Shown: positions 18,401-27,900, counted from the stretch's first letter. The stretch is DNA of 64,000 bases from Shinella sp. WSJ-2 (GCF_003432075.1 NZ_QWBU01000008.1:124001-188000), one strand, 5' to 3'. Made by a program: numbers and translations. Notes: generated by a model from the letters alone, not told the origin.

Positions 18401-21400
18401 TGGCGCATATGCACCTGCGAGCGCGTCCAGGCATGAATCATTTCCTGGTTGAAGCTCTCCGGATGGCGGTAGAGGTCGATGGCCGCATCCAACTCTGCCC
18501 GGCTCGGCGAAGCAATCGTCCAGAAAATGACCTTGACCTTCTTGCCGGCCGGAACGCGCACCACGCGACGCAGCGCCAGAACCGGATCGAGCGTGAAGCC
18601 GTCCGTGCCGGACAGCTGCGCGCCCGGATCGAAGGCGGCGGCGGTGGCGAGCGTGCGGCCACGGCCGATGAAGCGGCGGCGATCGGTCTCGACCTCGGTG
18701 CGGCGCGACGGGCCGGCATTATCGACGATCAGATGGGCGATCGCCATGTCGGGCTCGTTCGGATTGCGCTTGTTGCGCTCCGCGCGGATGACGTCGCCGC
18801 GCTTGCCGATCTCGGTGCGTATGAACATCTTGGAGAACAGCGGATGGGCGCTGTCGGCGTCGTCGGTCGAGATGACCGGCTCCATATAGGAGGTCACCTC
18901 GATGAAACGGTCTTCCGTGCCTGTGTTGAGCAGCGTCAGGCGACGCCCCTCGGCATCATGCTCGGTGGCGACGATGACCTCGACCTCGCTGGTGAGCGAG
19001 CCGATCGTCTTGACGAATTCGGCCTTGTCGTCGCCGAACTGCGTCTTGGTCTTCTCGCCCTCGATGCGCTTGGGTTCCGCCGTCGCGGACCACCATTCAC
19101 CCGAGACGGTGTCGCGCAGGAAGAGGAAGGAGCCCCAGCGATCTTCGGTCGGATCAGGCTTCCAGCGCGTGACGGACTGGCCGTTCCAGCGCGAATAGCC
19201 CGAGCCGTTCGCCGTCAGCATCACCGAATAGTGGCCGTTCGACAGGAAGACGGTTTCCCGCTCCTTGGCGAAGGGGTTTTCGATGATGCGGATTTCCGGG
19301 CGCAAGAGGTCGGCCTGCGTGCTGCCGACGGTTTCCGGCTCACGCTTGGCATTGATAACCGGAATGTCACGCGGCGCCTTTTCCTGCAGCAGCAGCTCGG
19401 CCGCTTCGATGACAGGGTCGGCATGGAAGCGCTCGCGCAGCGCGCCGTTGAAGACGACGTTGGCGACGGCCGCAATCGACATGCCGTGATGGTGCGCCAT
19501 GTAGTTCTTCACGACCACGCAGGTCTTGCCTTCCGGCACGCGGGTCGGCGTGAAGTCGACGGCGTCGTGGAAACCATAGACGCCGAGCGCACCGAGCTTA
19601 CGCAGGCGCTCGAGGTTTTCGAGCGCTTCTTCCGGCGCGTACTGGGCGGCGAGCAGCGAGGCATAGGGTGCGATGACGGCGTTCTGGCCGAGGCCACGCT
19701 TCAGGCCGAGCGTCGGCACGCCGAAGTTCGTGTACTGATAGGTCAGCTCATGGTCGCGCGCATTGAAGGCCGCTTCCGAAATGCCCCAGGGCGTGCCGAG
19801 GCGGCGGCCATGGTTCATCTGCTCCTTCACCACCAGATTGTTGGTCTGGTTCAGGATACCGCCCTGACGTTCCTGCATGACCAGCGGCGGCATCAGATAC
19901 TCGAACATCGAGCCGGACCAGGAGACTAGCGCGCCGCGCGAGCCGACCGGCACGACCGGACGGCCGAGCTTGTACCAGTGCTCGGTGGGCAGATCGCCCT
20001 TCGCGATGGCGAAGAGGCTGGTGAGGCGAGCTTCCGAAGCCAGAAGATCGTAGCAGGCCTCGTCGAGCTCGTTGGTCTCGACGCGGTAGCCGATGGAAAG
20101 CAGGCGTCGTTCCGGACGGAACAGGAAGCCGAAATCCATCGAGAAGGCGATGTCGCGGGCACGGTCGCGCAGCACGATGAGCCGGTCGCGCAGGCCCTCG
20201 ATCGAGCCGAGGTCGAAGACGCTGTCGGCGATATGGGCCTCGCAGGTGGCGACCAGCGCGCCTGCCCATTTGGCAAGCTCGCCACTGTCGGCAGACTTGA
20301 TCTCGTGGTCGAGATTGACGATCAGCTTGTTGACGTCGCGCGCCAGCACCGAGAGATTGATGACGCGGATCGAGGCGAATTCGTGCTCACGCTTGACGGC
20401 GGCAAGCGCGTTGTGGAAGCCGACGATACGCTCCTCGATGAGGCGGCGTAGCGGACGTACCGTCTTGCGGTCATCCGGCAGCTTCTTCAGCGTTTCCGAG
20501 AGGATCGAGGCCACGTCACCGATACCGTCGAGGCTGCCCTGAAGATGCGCCGAGGGCGCTTCCGCCCATTCGCGGCACATCGAGGAGATCGCGATGAGGT
20601 GGCCGGCGAGGTTGCCGCTGTCCACGGCCGAAACGTAACGCGGACCCAGCGTTTCAAGCGTGTTGGTGCGGTACCAGTTGTAGAGGTGGCCGCAGTACTT
20701 CGGCATGCCGTCGATGGTGGCGATGGTCTGTTCGAGGCGGCGGACCGTCTCCTCGAACGAGATCCAGCCGAAATCGCGGGCGGAAATGACCGAGAGCAGG
20801 TAGACGCCGACATTGGTCGGCGAGGTGCGTTCGGCGAGCACCGGCTGCGGCGTTTCCTGGAAATTGTCCGGCGGCAGATAGTGCTGCTCGGCGGTGACGA
20901 AATCCTCGAAATAGCGCCAGGTGCGGCGGGCATATTTGCGAAGCTCGGTCGCGACATAATCCGACACGACGAGCTGGTCTTCGGTCTCGGCCGTCTGGCT
21001 GACATACCAGGCAATGGCCGGCGAGAGCGCCCAGACGAGCGCGAAGGGCACACCGATGAAGGGCAGGCCCGTATCCGAGATCATGGCGAGCGCCACGGAA
21101 AGCACGGCAAGCGCCGGCGCCTGCCACATCGCCTTGTAATGGTCGAGGATGCCGCCGCGTGCCGCACTGTCTGCCTGGGCGGCCGTGCGCCATTCCAGCA
21201 TTAGCTTGCGGCTTACGAAGGTGCGATAGACCGAGCGCACGATGGCATCCGCCATCAGCGCCGCCGAATGGGCGATGAAGGCGATACGGAGCGCAACCTG
21301 GGCATTGGAGGCGCGGATATCGGAGATGACCCGGTGCACATGGGCGCGCGCGACGATATCGCCGCGGCGCGGCATGATGCCGGAGATCAGCGAGAGCGTC

Positions 21401-23931
21401 GGTGCGACGAAGAGCAGGAAGATCAGCACGAGCTGCCAGATCAGCGCCTGGCGCGGCTCCATGTAGTACCAGCCCATGACGGAGGCGACGAGCCAGCCGA
21501 TGGGGATGAGGCTGCGGCGCAGATTGTCGTACATCTTCCAGCGGCCGAGCATGGAAATGCCGTTGGCCGGGTTGAACAGATAGGGCAGGAGCTGCCAGTC
21601 GCCACGCGCCCAGCGATGCTGGCGCGAGGTTTCCGTGCCGTAGCGGGTCGGGAAGTCCTCGATGAGCTCGACATCGGTCACCAGTGCGCAGTGCGACAGC
21701 GAGCCTTCGAGCAGATCGTGGCTGAGCACTTCGTTTTCGCCGATGCGGCCCTTCACGGCCGCTTCGAAGGCGTCGACGTGGTAGAGACCCTTGCCGGTAA
21801 ACGTGCCTTCGCCGGCGAAGTCCTGATAGACGTCGGACACGGTGAAGACATAGGGGTCGACGCCACGGTCGGCGGAGAAGATGCGCTGGAAGGTCGAGGC
21901 TTCCTTGCCTGTCGTCAGCGACGGCGTGACGCGCGGCTGGAGAATGCTGTAGCCGGCGGTGACCTTGCCCTTTTCGGCATCGATGACCGGACGGTTGATC
22001 GGGTGGTGCAGCTTGCCGACGAGCTTGGTCACGGCATCGCGCATCAGGCGCGTGTCGGAATCGAGCGTCATGACGTATTTGACGTCCGGCGGTACCACAT
22101 TGGCGCCCGGTAGGAAGGTCGTGTCGCCGTCACCGCGAAGCAGCAGGTTCAGCTCGTGCAGCTTGCCGCGCTTGCGCTCCCAGCCCATCCACGCACCTTC
22201 GGAGGGATTGTAGAGGCGGCGGCGGTGCAGGAGGTAAAAGCGCGTGCGGCCATCATAAGCATAACGCGCCGAAAGCGCGGCGATCTCGCGCTTGGCGTAT
22301 TCGAGCACTTCGAGGTCGGCGGGGGTTTCCTCCACCTGACTATCCGTCCAGTCGCTGACCAGCGCGAAATAGATCTCGCCGCGTGGATTGGCGAGGTAGT
22401 GCACTTCGAGATTGCGCACCAGTTCGTCGACATGGTCGCGCTTGGCGATCAGACAGGGCACGACGACGAGCGTGCGCGCATCGTCGGGAATGCCGTCCTT
22501 GAACTCATAGCCGACGAGCCGCGAGGGTGTCACGAAGAAGGTGACCAACGTGTTGAACAGGCCCGACGCGCCTTCCGAGGCCGGCAGCGCGAAGAGCACC
22601 AGCATGATCAGCCAGGCGCCGTTCGGAATATCGAGCTGATCGAGGAAATAGAAGACCGCGATCATCGCCAGAAGCGTCAAGAGAATGTTTGGCCCGGCAA
22701 TGGCGAACCAGTCGAGCTTTCGGCCGAAACGCACGATGCGCTGAACGAACGAGGGGCGATAAGCGATGCGCTTTTCGAGCAGCTTGCGCTTTTTGCCGAC
22801 GAGGAAGGCAGCGACATTGGCCTCGTAGTCGAGATCCTCGACATGGGCGGCGGCGTCTTCCGCCGTCATGGCGAGCGCGGTTTCGGTGACTTCCAGCTCC
22901 GTCTTGCCGGAGCGGCGGGCGAAACGCTCGATCGTGTTGCGGTACTTGTTGCGCGAGCCGAAATCGAGGTCGGAGTAGTCCGAGCCCTGGCGCAACGCCT
23001 CGTCGAGGCGGCTGACGCTTTCGAACCAGACCGGCCATTCCGTGTCGTCGACGGTGCGTAGGCTCTTGATGAGCGAGCTCATCGTGGCATTGCCGGAGGA
23101 CAGGCGATTGTTTTCCGAGACGATCAGCTCTTCGAGGTCGCTGCCGCGGCTCTCGATCCTGCGCTCCAGCCATTGGATGACGGCGCCCGAGGCCTGCAAA
23201 CCGTCGCGCAGCCGGTAGAGCAGCTGCGTGACGAAGGTGTTGTCCTCGGCGAAGCTCTCCATGGTGCGCAGATGCGCGATGGCCTTTTCCGGATCGTTGA
23301 GGCGGACCAGTTCGTCGGCCACCTCGTTCGCCTTGAAGCGCATCTTGCGCGAGCGCTCGACGCGGCTGGAAATGCGCCTGAGGTTTTCGAGCAGCACGAA
23401 GCGAATGAACGAGGGCAGCGCCCAGAGTTCGCCGATCTTCAGCGCATCGACCCGCTGGAAACCCTGCACGAAGGCCGTCAGGCTCTCATGCGAGATATTG
23501 CTTTGGGTATGCGCGACATAAAGCCAAGCGAGCACCAGCGTGCGCGGCACCGACGTTCCATCGATCGCGATGGTCGGCAGCTGGCGGTAGAAGCGTCGCG
23601 GGAAGTCGCGGCGGACCTCCTGGATAGCCTCTTCGATGACGTAATAGTTGTCGAGCAGCCATTCCGCGGCGGGTGTGATCTGCGCGCCGGCTTCCACGTC
23701 CTTGGCGGTCGCCTGATAGACGCGGAAGATTTCCTTCTCGTTTTCCTTATGCCGCGGACGGAATTCGAAAGGCTGATAGCCCGGCAGCGCAGCAGTCTTG
23801 TCGCGCGCCAAAGCCTCACCGCAATCGGCCAACTCCTCCAGCGTCAGATAGGTGGCGCGGATCGAGTCGTTATAATCGATCTGCTTGGCGTCTGCGTCGC
23901 GGGCGGCGTGCGGCGTATTGTGAAGGGACAT
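15445..23931 (-). CDS. ndvB: Cyclic beta-1,2-glucan synthase NdvB/ChvB
   Basis: Giant inner-membrane enzyme that starts, elongates, trims and cyclises beta-1,2-glucan from UDP-glucose. The 2828 residues agree with S. meliloti NdvB (about 2832). In order: an N-terminal soluble region, membrane segments around 410-480, the GT84 domain with the metal-binding LDSDTR near residue 624 and RQHRWARGDWQ near 775, more membrane segments at about 810-860 and 930-1000, then two large beta/alpha regions ending in a GH94 phosphorylase-like domain with its catalytic-Asp signature GGDWNDGMNRVGEAGRG near 2525. The frame is open to 24129, but the ATG at 23931 (SLHNTPHAARDADAKQ-IDYNDSIRATYL) fits homologues. 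It is followed by opgC. Confidence 0.95.
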   Translation of the reverse strand: MSLHNTPHAARDADAKQIDYNDSIRATYLTLEELADCGEALARDKTAALPGYQPFEFRPRHKENEKEIFRVYQATAKDVEAGAQITPAAEWLLDNYYVIEEAIQEVRRDFPRRFYRQLPTIAIDGTSVPRTLVLAWLYVAHTQSNISHESLTAFVQGFQRVDALKIGELWALPSFIRFVLLENLRRISSRVERSRKMRFKANEVADELVRLNDPEKAIAHLRTMESFAEDNTFVTQLLYRLRDGLQASGAVIQWLERRIESRGSDLEELIVSENNRLSSGNATMSSLIKSLRTVDDTEWPVWFESVSRLDEALRQGSDYSDLDFGSRNKYRNTIERFARRSGKTELEVTETALAMTAEDAAAHVEDLDYEANVAAFLVGKKRKLLEKRIAYRPSFVQRIVRFGRKLDWFAIAGPNILLTLLAMIAVFYFLDQLDIPNGAWLIMLVLFALPASEGASGLFNTLVTFFVTPSRLVGYEFKDGIPDDARTLVVVPCLIAKRDHVDELVRNLEVHYLANPRGEIYFALVSDWTDSQVEETPADLEVLEYAKREIAALSARYAYDGRTRFYLLHRRRLYNPSEGAWMGWERKRGKLHELNLLLRGDGDTTFLPGANVVPPDVKYVMTLDSDTRLMRDAVTKLVGKLHHPINRPVIDAEKGKVTAGYSILQPRVTPSLTTGKEASTFQRIFSADRGVDPYVFTVSDVYQDFAGEGTFTGKGLYHVDAFEAAVKGRIGENEVLSHDLLEGSLSHCALVTDVELIEDFPTRYGTETSRQHRWARGDWQLLPYLFNPANGISMLGRWKMYDNLRRSLIPIGWLVASVMGWYYMEPRQALIWQLVLIFLLFVAPTLSLISGIMPRRGDIVARAHVHRVISDIRASNAQVALRIAFIAHSAALMADAIVRSVYRTFVSRKLMLEWRTAAQADSAARGGILDHYKAMWQAPALAVLSVALAMISDTGLPFIGVPFALVWALSPAIAWYVSQTAETEDQLVVSDYVATELRKYARRTWRYFEDFVTAEQHYLPPDNFQETPQPVLAERTSPTNVGVYLLSVISARDFGWISFEETVRRLEQTIATIDGMPKYCGHLYNWYRTNTLETLGPRYVSAVDSGNLAGHLIAISSMCREWAEAPSAHLQGSLDGIGDVASILSETLKKLPDDRKTVRPLRRLIEERIVGFHNALAAVKREHEFASIRVINLSVLARDVNKLIVNLDHEIKSADSGELAKWAGALVATCEAHIADSVFDLGSIEGLRDRLIVLRDRARDIAFSMDFGFLFRPERRLLSIGYRVETNELDEACYDLLASEARLTSLFAIAKGDLPTEHWYKLGRPVVPVGSRGALVSWSGSMFEYLMPPLVMQERQGGILNQTNNLVVKEQMNHGRRLGTPWGISEAAFNARDHELTYQYTNFGVPTLGLKRGLGQNAVIAPYASLLAAQYAPEEALENLERLRKLGALGVYGFHDAVDFTPTRVPEGKTCVVVKNYMAHHHGMSIAAVANVVFNGALRERFHADPVIEAAELLLQEKAPRDIPVINAKREPETVGSTQADLLRPEIRIIENPFAKERETVFLSNGHYSVMLTANGSGYSRWNGQSVTRWKPDPTEDRWGSFLFLRDTVSGEWWSATAEPKRIEGEKTKTQFGDDKAEFVKTIGSLTSEVEVIVATEHDAEGRRLTLLNTGTEDRFIEVTSYMEPVISTDDADSAHPLFSKMFIRTEIGKRGDVIRAERNKRNPNEPDMAIAHLIVDNAGPSRRTEVETDRRRFIGRGRTLATAAAFDPGAQLSGTDGFTLDPVLALRRVVRVPAGKKVKVIFWTIASPSRAELDAAIDLYRHPESFNQEMIHAWTRSQVHMRHIGVTSQEAASFQTLGRYLTYPDMHLRADAGTIQTGLTAQSALWPLAISGDFPIFVLRINDEIDLDVAREALRAQEYLRHRGVTADLVILNERASSYAQDMQHTLDQMCENLRLRGQSDGMRQHIFAVRRDLMEVSTWQALLATARAVFHARNGTLSDQINRMAMLFSTPRGEDDVKAEIVVPKLPAPSTTEPVAIDGEGLTFWNGFGGFNADRREYAVRLRGGAATPQPWINVIANRDFGFHVSAEGAGFTWSRNSRDFQLTPWTNDPVVNRPGEAFYVRDRDRGTVMTPFAALSQRPSVKFETWHGLGYTAFRSWEDGIELDLVQTVDPEDPVKYSRLVVKNTGDTERNLSVFGYVEWVLGNNPVKTAPFILTSHDEETSALFATNPYSFDFAGRTSFFAVDAPLAGFTAKRRDFIGKGDIASPAALAAGLALSGAADGMGDPCAALSVDIVLKPDEKRELIFVLGDTADAESAKALAEKSRAADFDAVMVAVRAFWEDFTGTLQVKTPDAALDRMVNDWLPYQALGCRIMARSAFYQASGAYGFRDQLQDTLAFVLHRPELARRQILNAASRQFIEGDVQHWWLPDSGAGVRTMISDDVVWLAHAVEYYCRASGDRAVLDEKLAFIEGQPLAEGQHDSFYKPGRSSEEASLYEHCARALDLAIKRTGENGLPLILGGDWNDGMNRVGEAGRGTSVWLGWFLAGTLRGFSAIARDRGDNGRAEAWEGHLGRLKQALETAGWDGGYYRRGYFDDGTPLGSSESAECRIDSIAQSWSVLSGEGDAERSRQAMDAVLENLVDRENGIIRLFTPPLAETPQDPGYIKAYPPGVRENGGQYTHAATWVVLALARQGRADDAFACFDILNPVKHALDPDAAERYRVEPYVVAADVYGEGERTGQGGWSWYTGSAGLLYRAAVEGILGIRKEGDRLFVNPVLPSSWNGYGATLTIDGKKITIRVDRGDDGGWLANVNGTVIKSSNEGYLL

Positions 23932-24349
23932 ATTTCTTAATCTGGATCCGGCCATGTTGAACCATCCGGCAAAGGCCTGTGCGCCGGATGGATTTTTGCG
24001 GGCAGGTTTCGTCTCTGTGCCGCGATCAGCCATGAGACCATGCGACGCCCTCATGGCGCTGACGGAAAGAACATGGCTCAGGCGACACGCTGATTGGCAT
24101 CCTGGCCGCGTGGTGCATGAAAACGGCATTTTTTAGCCGTAAGGACAGAGACTTGCAACATCTGAGCGTGTCGGGATGGCTCGGCATCGGCCCTCATCTG
24201 CGGTTTTGGTGAATCACGCCCTCACCGCGTGATGAGCAAGGGGCGGGAGGCAGGCGAAACCCCAAATGCGCCGGTGGGAAAAAAGTTCCAGGCCTGTGCA
24301 TGATGTCCTCTCATCCTTGACTTGCCCGTCGCGCCGAGCCAGTCTCCAA
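23932..24349. other. Intergenic region between ndvB and the cobalamin riboswitch
   Basis: No convincing gene in about 418 bp between two divergent transcription units. It must hold the ndvB promoter and that of the riboswitch transcript. One perfect 7-bp hairpin is visible at 24213-24233 (ATCACGC / GCGTGAT). An in-frame extension of ndvB runs to 24129 but lacks family similarity. Confidence 0.5.
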
Positions 24350-24548
24350 ACGTCAGGGTCTTCCGAGTCGCATGCGGCTCGGAAGCTAAGAGGGAAGCCG
24401 GTGCGATGCTCCAACGAGGATCAAGACCGGCGCTGCCCCCGCAACTGTGAACGGCGAGCCGATGTCGCTCCATGCCACTGGTGTGAACCACCGGGAAGGC
24501 GAGACAAAGGCAATGACCCGCAAGCCAGGAGACCTGCCCTGACACGTC
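24350..24548 (+). promoter_or_regulatory. Cobalamin (AdoCbl) riboswitch
   Basis: The conserved aptamer blocks appear in order: GGGAAGCCGGTG, then GCTGCCCCCGCAACTGTGA at 24432-24450, GCCACTGG...CCGGGAAGGC, ACCCGCAAGCCAGG and the B12 box GCCAGGAGACCTGCC at 24524-24538. Outer strands ACG-TCAGGG and CCCTGACACGT can pair as P1. The reading direction is plus, towards the 71-residue gene and metH. Binding of adenosylcobalamin to this class normally lowers expression of the downstream gene. Confidence 0.93.
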
Positions 24549-24591
24549 TGTAACGTCCATGGGCGGGGTGTCCCAAGGGTGCGCTTGTTGT

Positions 24592-24605
24592 CACCTTCGG
24601 GTGAG
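24592..24605 (+). promoter_or_regulatory. UUCG hairpin in the riboswitch expression region
   Basis: TCACC-TTCG-GGTGA, a 5-bp stem with a very stable tetraloop, between the B12 box and the small gene. It may be part of the expression platform or compete with it. Confidence 0.4.
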
Positions 24606-24631
24606 AATCCATGAGCGTGCGTCCGGTCATC

Positions 24632-24650
24632 CCCCAATTTTCGATTGGGG
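24632..24650 (+). promoter_or_regulatory. Hairpin covering the ribosome site of the small gene
   Basis: Perfect 7-bp stem CCCCAAT (24632-24638) and ATTGGGG (24644-24650). The 3' arm GGGG lies 5 bases before ATG 24656 and would serve as its Shine-Dalgarno site, so the hairpin should block translation. It is a candidate output helix of the riboswitch. Confidence 0.55.
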
Positions 24651-24655
24651 AAACA

Positions 24656-24871
24656 ATGTTTCAATTCACCGACATCAAACCGTCCGGCACCGGCAAGCCG
24701 GAATCCGTGTTCATCTCTTGGCTGCTCTGGCAGCCGCGCGGCGCCGACCTCGCGGTCGAGGCGCTGAAGGAAGTGGAAAAGCTTGCCCGCTGCCGAAGCG
24801 CCGATCCCGATATCATCCGCCTCAAGGCGATGTTCGCCTCGCTTGCGGGGGCGGATGGGCCAATGCACTAG
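24656..24871 (+). CDS. Uncharacterised 71-residue protein under the cobalamin riboswitch
   Basis: Not recognised as a member of a named family. The product begins MFQFTDIKPSGTGKPESVF, has a short hydrophobic stretch (ISWLLWQP), and then a mainly helical part with the acidic/basic run AVEALKEVEKLARCRSADPD. No signal peptide and no metal motif apart from one Cys. ATG 24656 has GGGGA at the right distance; an ATG at 24611 would add 15 residues. It is the first gene after the riboswitch and lies 82 bp upstream of metH on the same strand. Codon use looks like its neighbours. The position suggests a B12-regulated role, for example in cobalt or cobalamin handling or as a methionine-cycle accessory, but that is only inference. 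Confidence 0.6.
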   Translation: MFQFTDIKPSGTGKPESVFISWLLWQPRGADLAVEALKEVEKLARCRSADPDIIRLKAMFASLAGADGPMH

Positions 24872-24895
24872 GTCAACCACATAAAGACATATTGA

Positions 24896-24913
24896 CATAA
24901 AGATATGTTTATG
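24896..24913. promoter_or_regulatory. Palindromic operator candidate upstream of metH
   Basis: CATAAAGATATGTTTATG, symmetric except at one base pair, with a further partial copy of the half-site (ACATAAAGACATATTG) 17 bp upstream. Its position 41 bp before the metH start fits a regulator of the methionine/SAM cycle (for example an ArsR-type SahR), which is inferred and not shown. Confidence 0.5.
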
Positions 24914-24916
24914 TGA

Positions 24917-24944
24917 CTCCGGTGCAGTTTTGCCTGCACCGGAG
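24917..24944 (+). promoter_or_regulatory. Hairpin containing the metH ribosome binding site
   Basis: Perfect 11-bp stem CTCCGGTGCAG (24917-24927) and CTGCACCGGAG (24934-24944), 6-base loop. The GGAGGG that serves ATG 24954 begins inside the 3' arm, so the helix can mask it. It could also act as a weak terminator for the upstream small-gene transcript. Confidence 0.6.
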
Positions 24945-24953
24945 GGTTTTCCC

Positions 24954-27900
24954 ATGGCTATTTCCCACTTGGACGATCTGTTCGGCCCCGAACAGCCGAA
25001 GCGGGATGGTGCCGAAATCCGCGCCGCGCTTGAAGCCGCCGCGCGCGAACGAATCCTCGTGCTCGACGGCGCAATGGGCACCGAAATCCAGACGCTGAAG
25101 CTGGTCGAGGACGATTTCCGCGGCGATCGTTTCGGCGACTGCGCCTGCCATCAGCAGGGCAACAACGATCTGCTGACACTGACCCAGCCCGGCGCCATCG
25201 AGGACATCCACTATCGCTACGCGCTCGCCGGCGCGGACATTTTGGAAACCAACACCTTCTCGTCAACGACCATCGCCCAGGCCGACTACGGCATGGAGCA
25301 CATGGTCTATGAGCTGAACCGCGACGGCGCACGCCTTGCCCGCCGCGCCGGCCTGCGCGCACAGGAGAAGGACGGCAAGCGCCGCTTCGTTGCCGGCGCG
25401 CTCGGCCCGACCAACCGCACCGCCTCCATTTCGCCTGACGTTAACAATCCCGGCTACCGCGCCGTCAGCTTCGATGATCTTCGCATCGCCTATGCCGGAC
25501 AGCTGCGCGGCATCATCGACGGCGGCGCCGACATCATACTGATCGAGACGATCTTCGACACGCTGAACGCCAAGGCAGCGATCTTTGCGACGCGCGAGGT
25601 CTTCGAGGAGAAGGGCATCGACTTGCCCGTCATGATCTCGGGCACCATCACCGACCTCTCCGGCCGCACCCTCTCCGGCCAGACGCCGGAGGCTTTCTGG
25701 AATTCGGTTCGCCATGCCAACCCCTTCTCCATCGGCCTCAACTGCGCGCTCGGCGCCAATGCCATGCGTGCCCATCTCGCCGAAATTTCTTCGGTCGCCG
25801 ACACCTTCGTCTGCGCCTATCCCAATGCCGGCCTGCCCAACGCCTTCGGCCAGTATGACGAAACGCCGGACGAAATGGCCGCCCAGATCGAAGGGTTCAT
25901 GCGCGACGGTCTGGTCAACATCGTGGGCGGTTGCTGCGGCTCGACGCCCGACCATATCCGCACCATCGCCGCGGCCGCCGCGCGCCACAAGCCGCGCGCC
26001 ATCCCCGACATACCGCGCCACATGCGCCTGTCCGGCCTCGAGCCCTTCACGCTGACCGAGGCCATTCCCTTCGTGAATGTCGGCGAGCGCACCAACGTCA
26101 CAGGCTCGGCGAAATTCCGCAAGCTGATCACGGCGGGCGACTATGCGGCAGCGCTCGACGTCGCCCGGGACCAGGTGGCGAACGGCGCGCAGATCATCGA
26201 TATCAACATGGATGAGGGCCTCATCGATTCCGGCAAGGCGATGGTGGAATATCTCAACCTCATCGCCGCCGAGCCCGACATCGCCCGCGTGCCCGTGATG
26301 ATCGACTCGTCCAAATGGGAGGTGATCGAGGCGGGCCTGAAATGTGTGCAGGGCAAGCCGCTGGTCAATTCCATCTCGCTGAAGGAAGGCGAGGAAGCTT
26401 TCCTGCACCATGCCAAACTGGTGCGCGCCTATGGCGCCGCCGTGGTCGTCATGGCCTTCGACGAGAAGGGGCAGGCAGATACGAAGGTGCGCAAGGTGGA
26501 AATCTGCACCCGCGCATACAAGCTCTTGACCGAAGTCGCCGGTCTCGCACCTGAAGATATCGTCTTCGACCCGAACATCTTCGCCGTGGCCACCGGCATC
26601 GAGGAGCACGACAATTACGGTGTCGACTTCATCGAGGCGACGGCCGAGATCACCGCGACCCTGCCGCATGCGCATATTTCCGGCGGCGTGTCCAACCTGT
26701 CCTTCTCGTTCCGCGGCAACGAGCCGGTGCGCGAGGCGATGCACGCCGTCTTCCTCTACCATGCCATTCAGGCGGGCATGGATATGGGTATCGTCAATGC
26801 CGGCCAGCTGGCGGTCTATGACACGATCGAGCCGGAGCTGCGCGAGGCCTGCGAGGACGTGGTGCTGAACCGCGTGCCGAAAGCCGGCGGTACCGCCACC
26901 GAGCGCCTGCTCGACATCGCAGAGCGTTTCAAGGGTGCGGCCGGCAAGGAAGCCAGAGAACGCGACCTCGCCTGGCGCGAATGGCCGGTGGAAAAGCGGC
27001 TGGAACACGCCCTCGTCAACGGCATCACCGAATTCGTCGAGCAAGACACGGAGGAAGCGCGGCAGAACGTCGAACGCCCGCTGCACGTCATCGAGGGTCC
27101 CTTGATGGCCGGCATGAACGTCGTCGGCGACCTTTTTGGCACGGGTAAGATGTTCCTGCCGCAGGTCGTCAAATCCGCTCGGGTGATGAAGCAGGCTGTC
27201 GCCGTGCTACTGCCTTACATGGAGGCGGAAAAGCTGGCCAATGGCGGCAGCGGCGAGCGGCAGAGCGCCGGAAAAATCCTGATGGCGACGGTCAAGGGCG
27301 ACGTGCACGATATCGGCAAGAACATCGTCGGCGTCGTGCTCGCCTGCAACAATTACGAGATCATCGACCTCGGCGTCATGGTGCCGGCGACGAAAATCCT
27401 GGAGACCGCGAAGGCCGAGAAGGTCGACATCATCGGCCTCTCCGGTCTCATCACCCCCTCGCTCGACGAGATGGTGCATGTCGCGGCCGAAATGGAGCGC
27501 GAGGGCTTCGACATCCCGCTCCTCATCGGCGGCGCCACGACAAGCCGCGTCCATACGGCGGTCAAAATCCATCCACGCTACGACCGGGGCCAGGCCGTCT
27601 ATGTCACCGATGCCAGCCGCGCCGTCGGCGTGGTCGGCAGCCTGCTCTCGCCGGAGATGAAGCCCGGTTATGTCGAGACGTTGAAGGCGGAATACCGCAA
27701 GGTGGCGGACGCCCATGCGCGCAGCGAGGCCGAAAAGCAGCGCCTGCCGCTGGCGAAAGCCCGCGAAAACGCCTTTAGGGCCGACTGGTCCGCCTACCGG
27801 CCGAAAACGCCATCCTTCCTCGGCACCCGCGTCTGGCAGGATTGGGATCTGGCCGACCTCGCCCGCTACATCGACTGGACGCCTTTCTTCCAGACCTGGG

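Noticed and set aside
17272-19929. 885-codon open frame antisense to ndvB
   Set aside because: It lies wholly within the coding sequence of a well-supported enzyme, is rich in Arg, Ala and Gly as expected from reverse-strand high-GC codon bias, and shows no family motif or ribosome site.
23932-24129. N-terminal extension of NdvB by 66 residues
   Set aside because: The frame is open, but the extension has no similarity to the expected N-terminus, while the ATG at 23931 gives the length known for NdvB.
25263-27086. 607-codon open frame antisense to metH
   Set aside because: Shadow of the methionine synthase gene without recognisable motifs.
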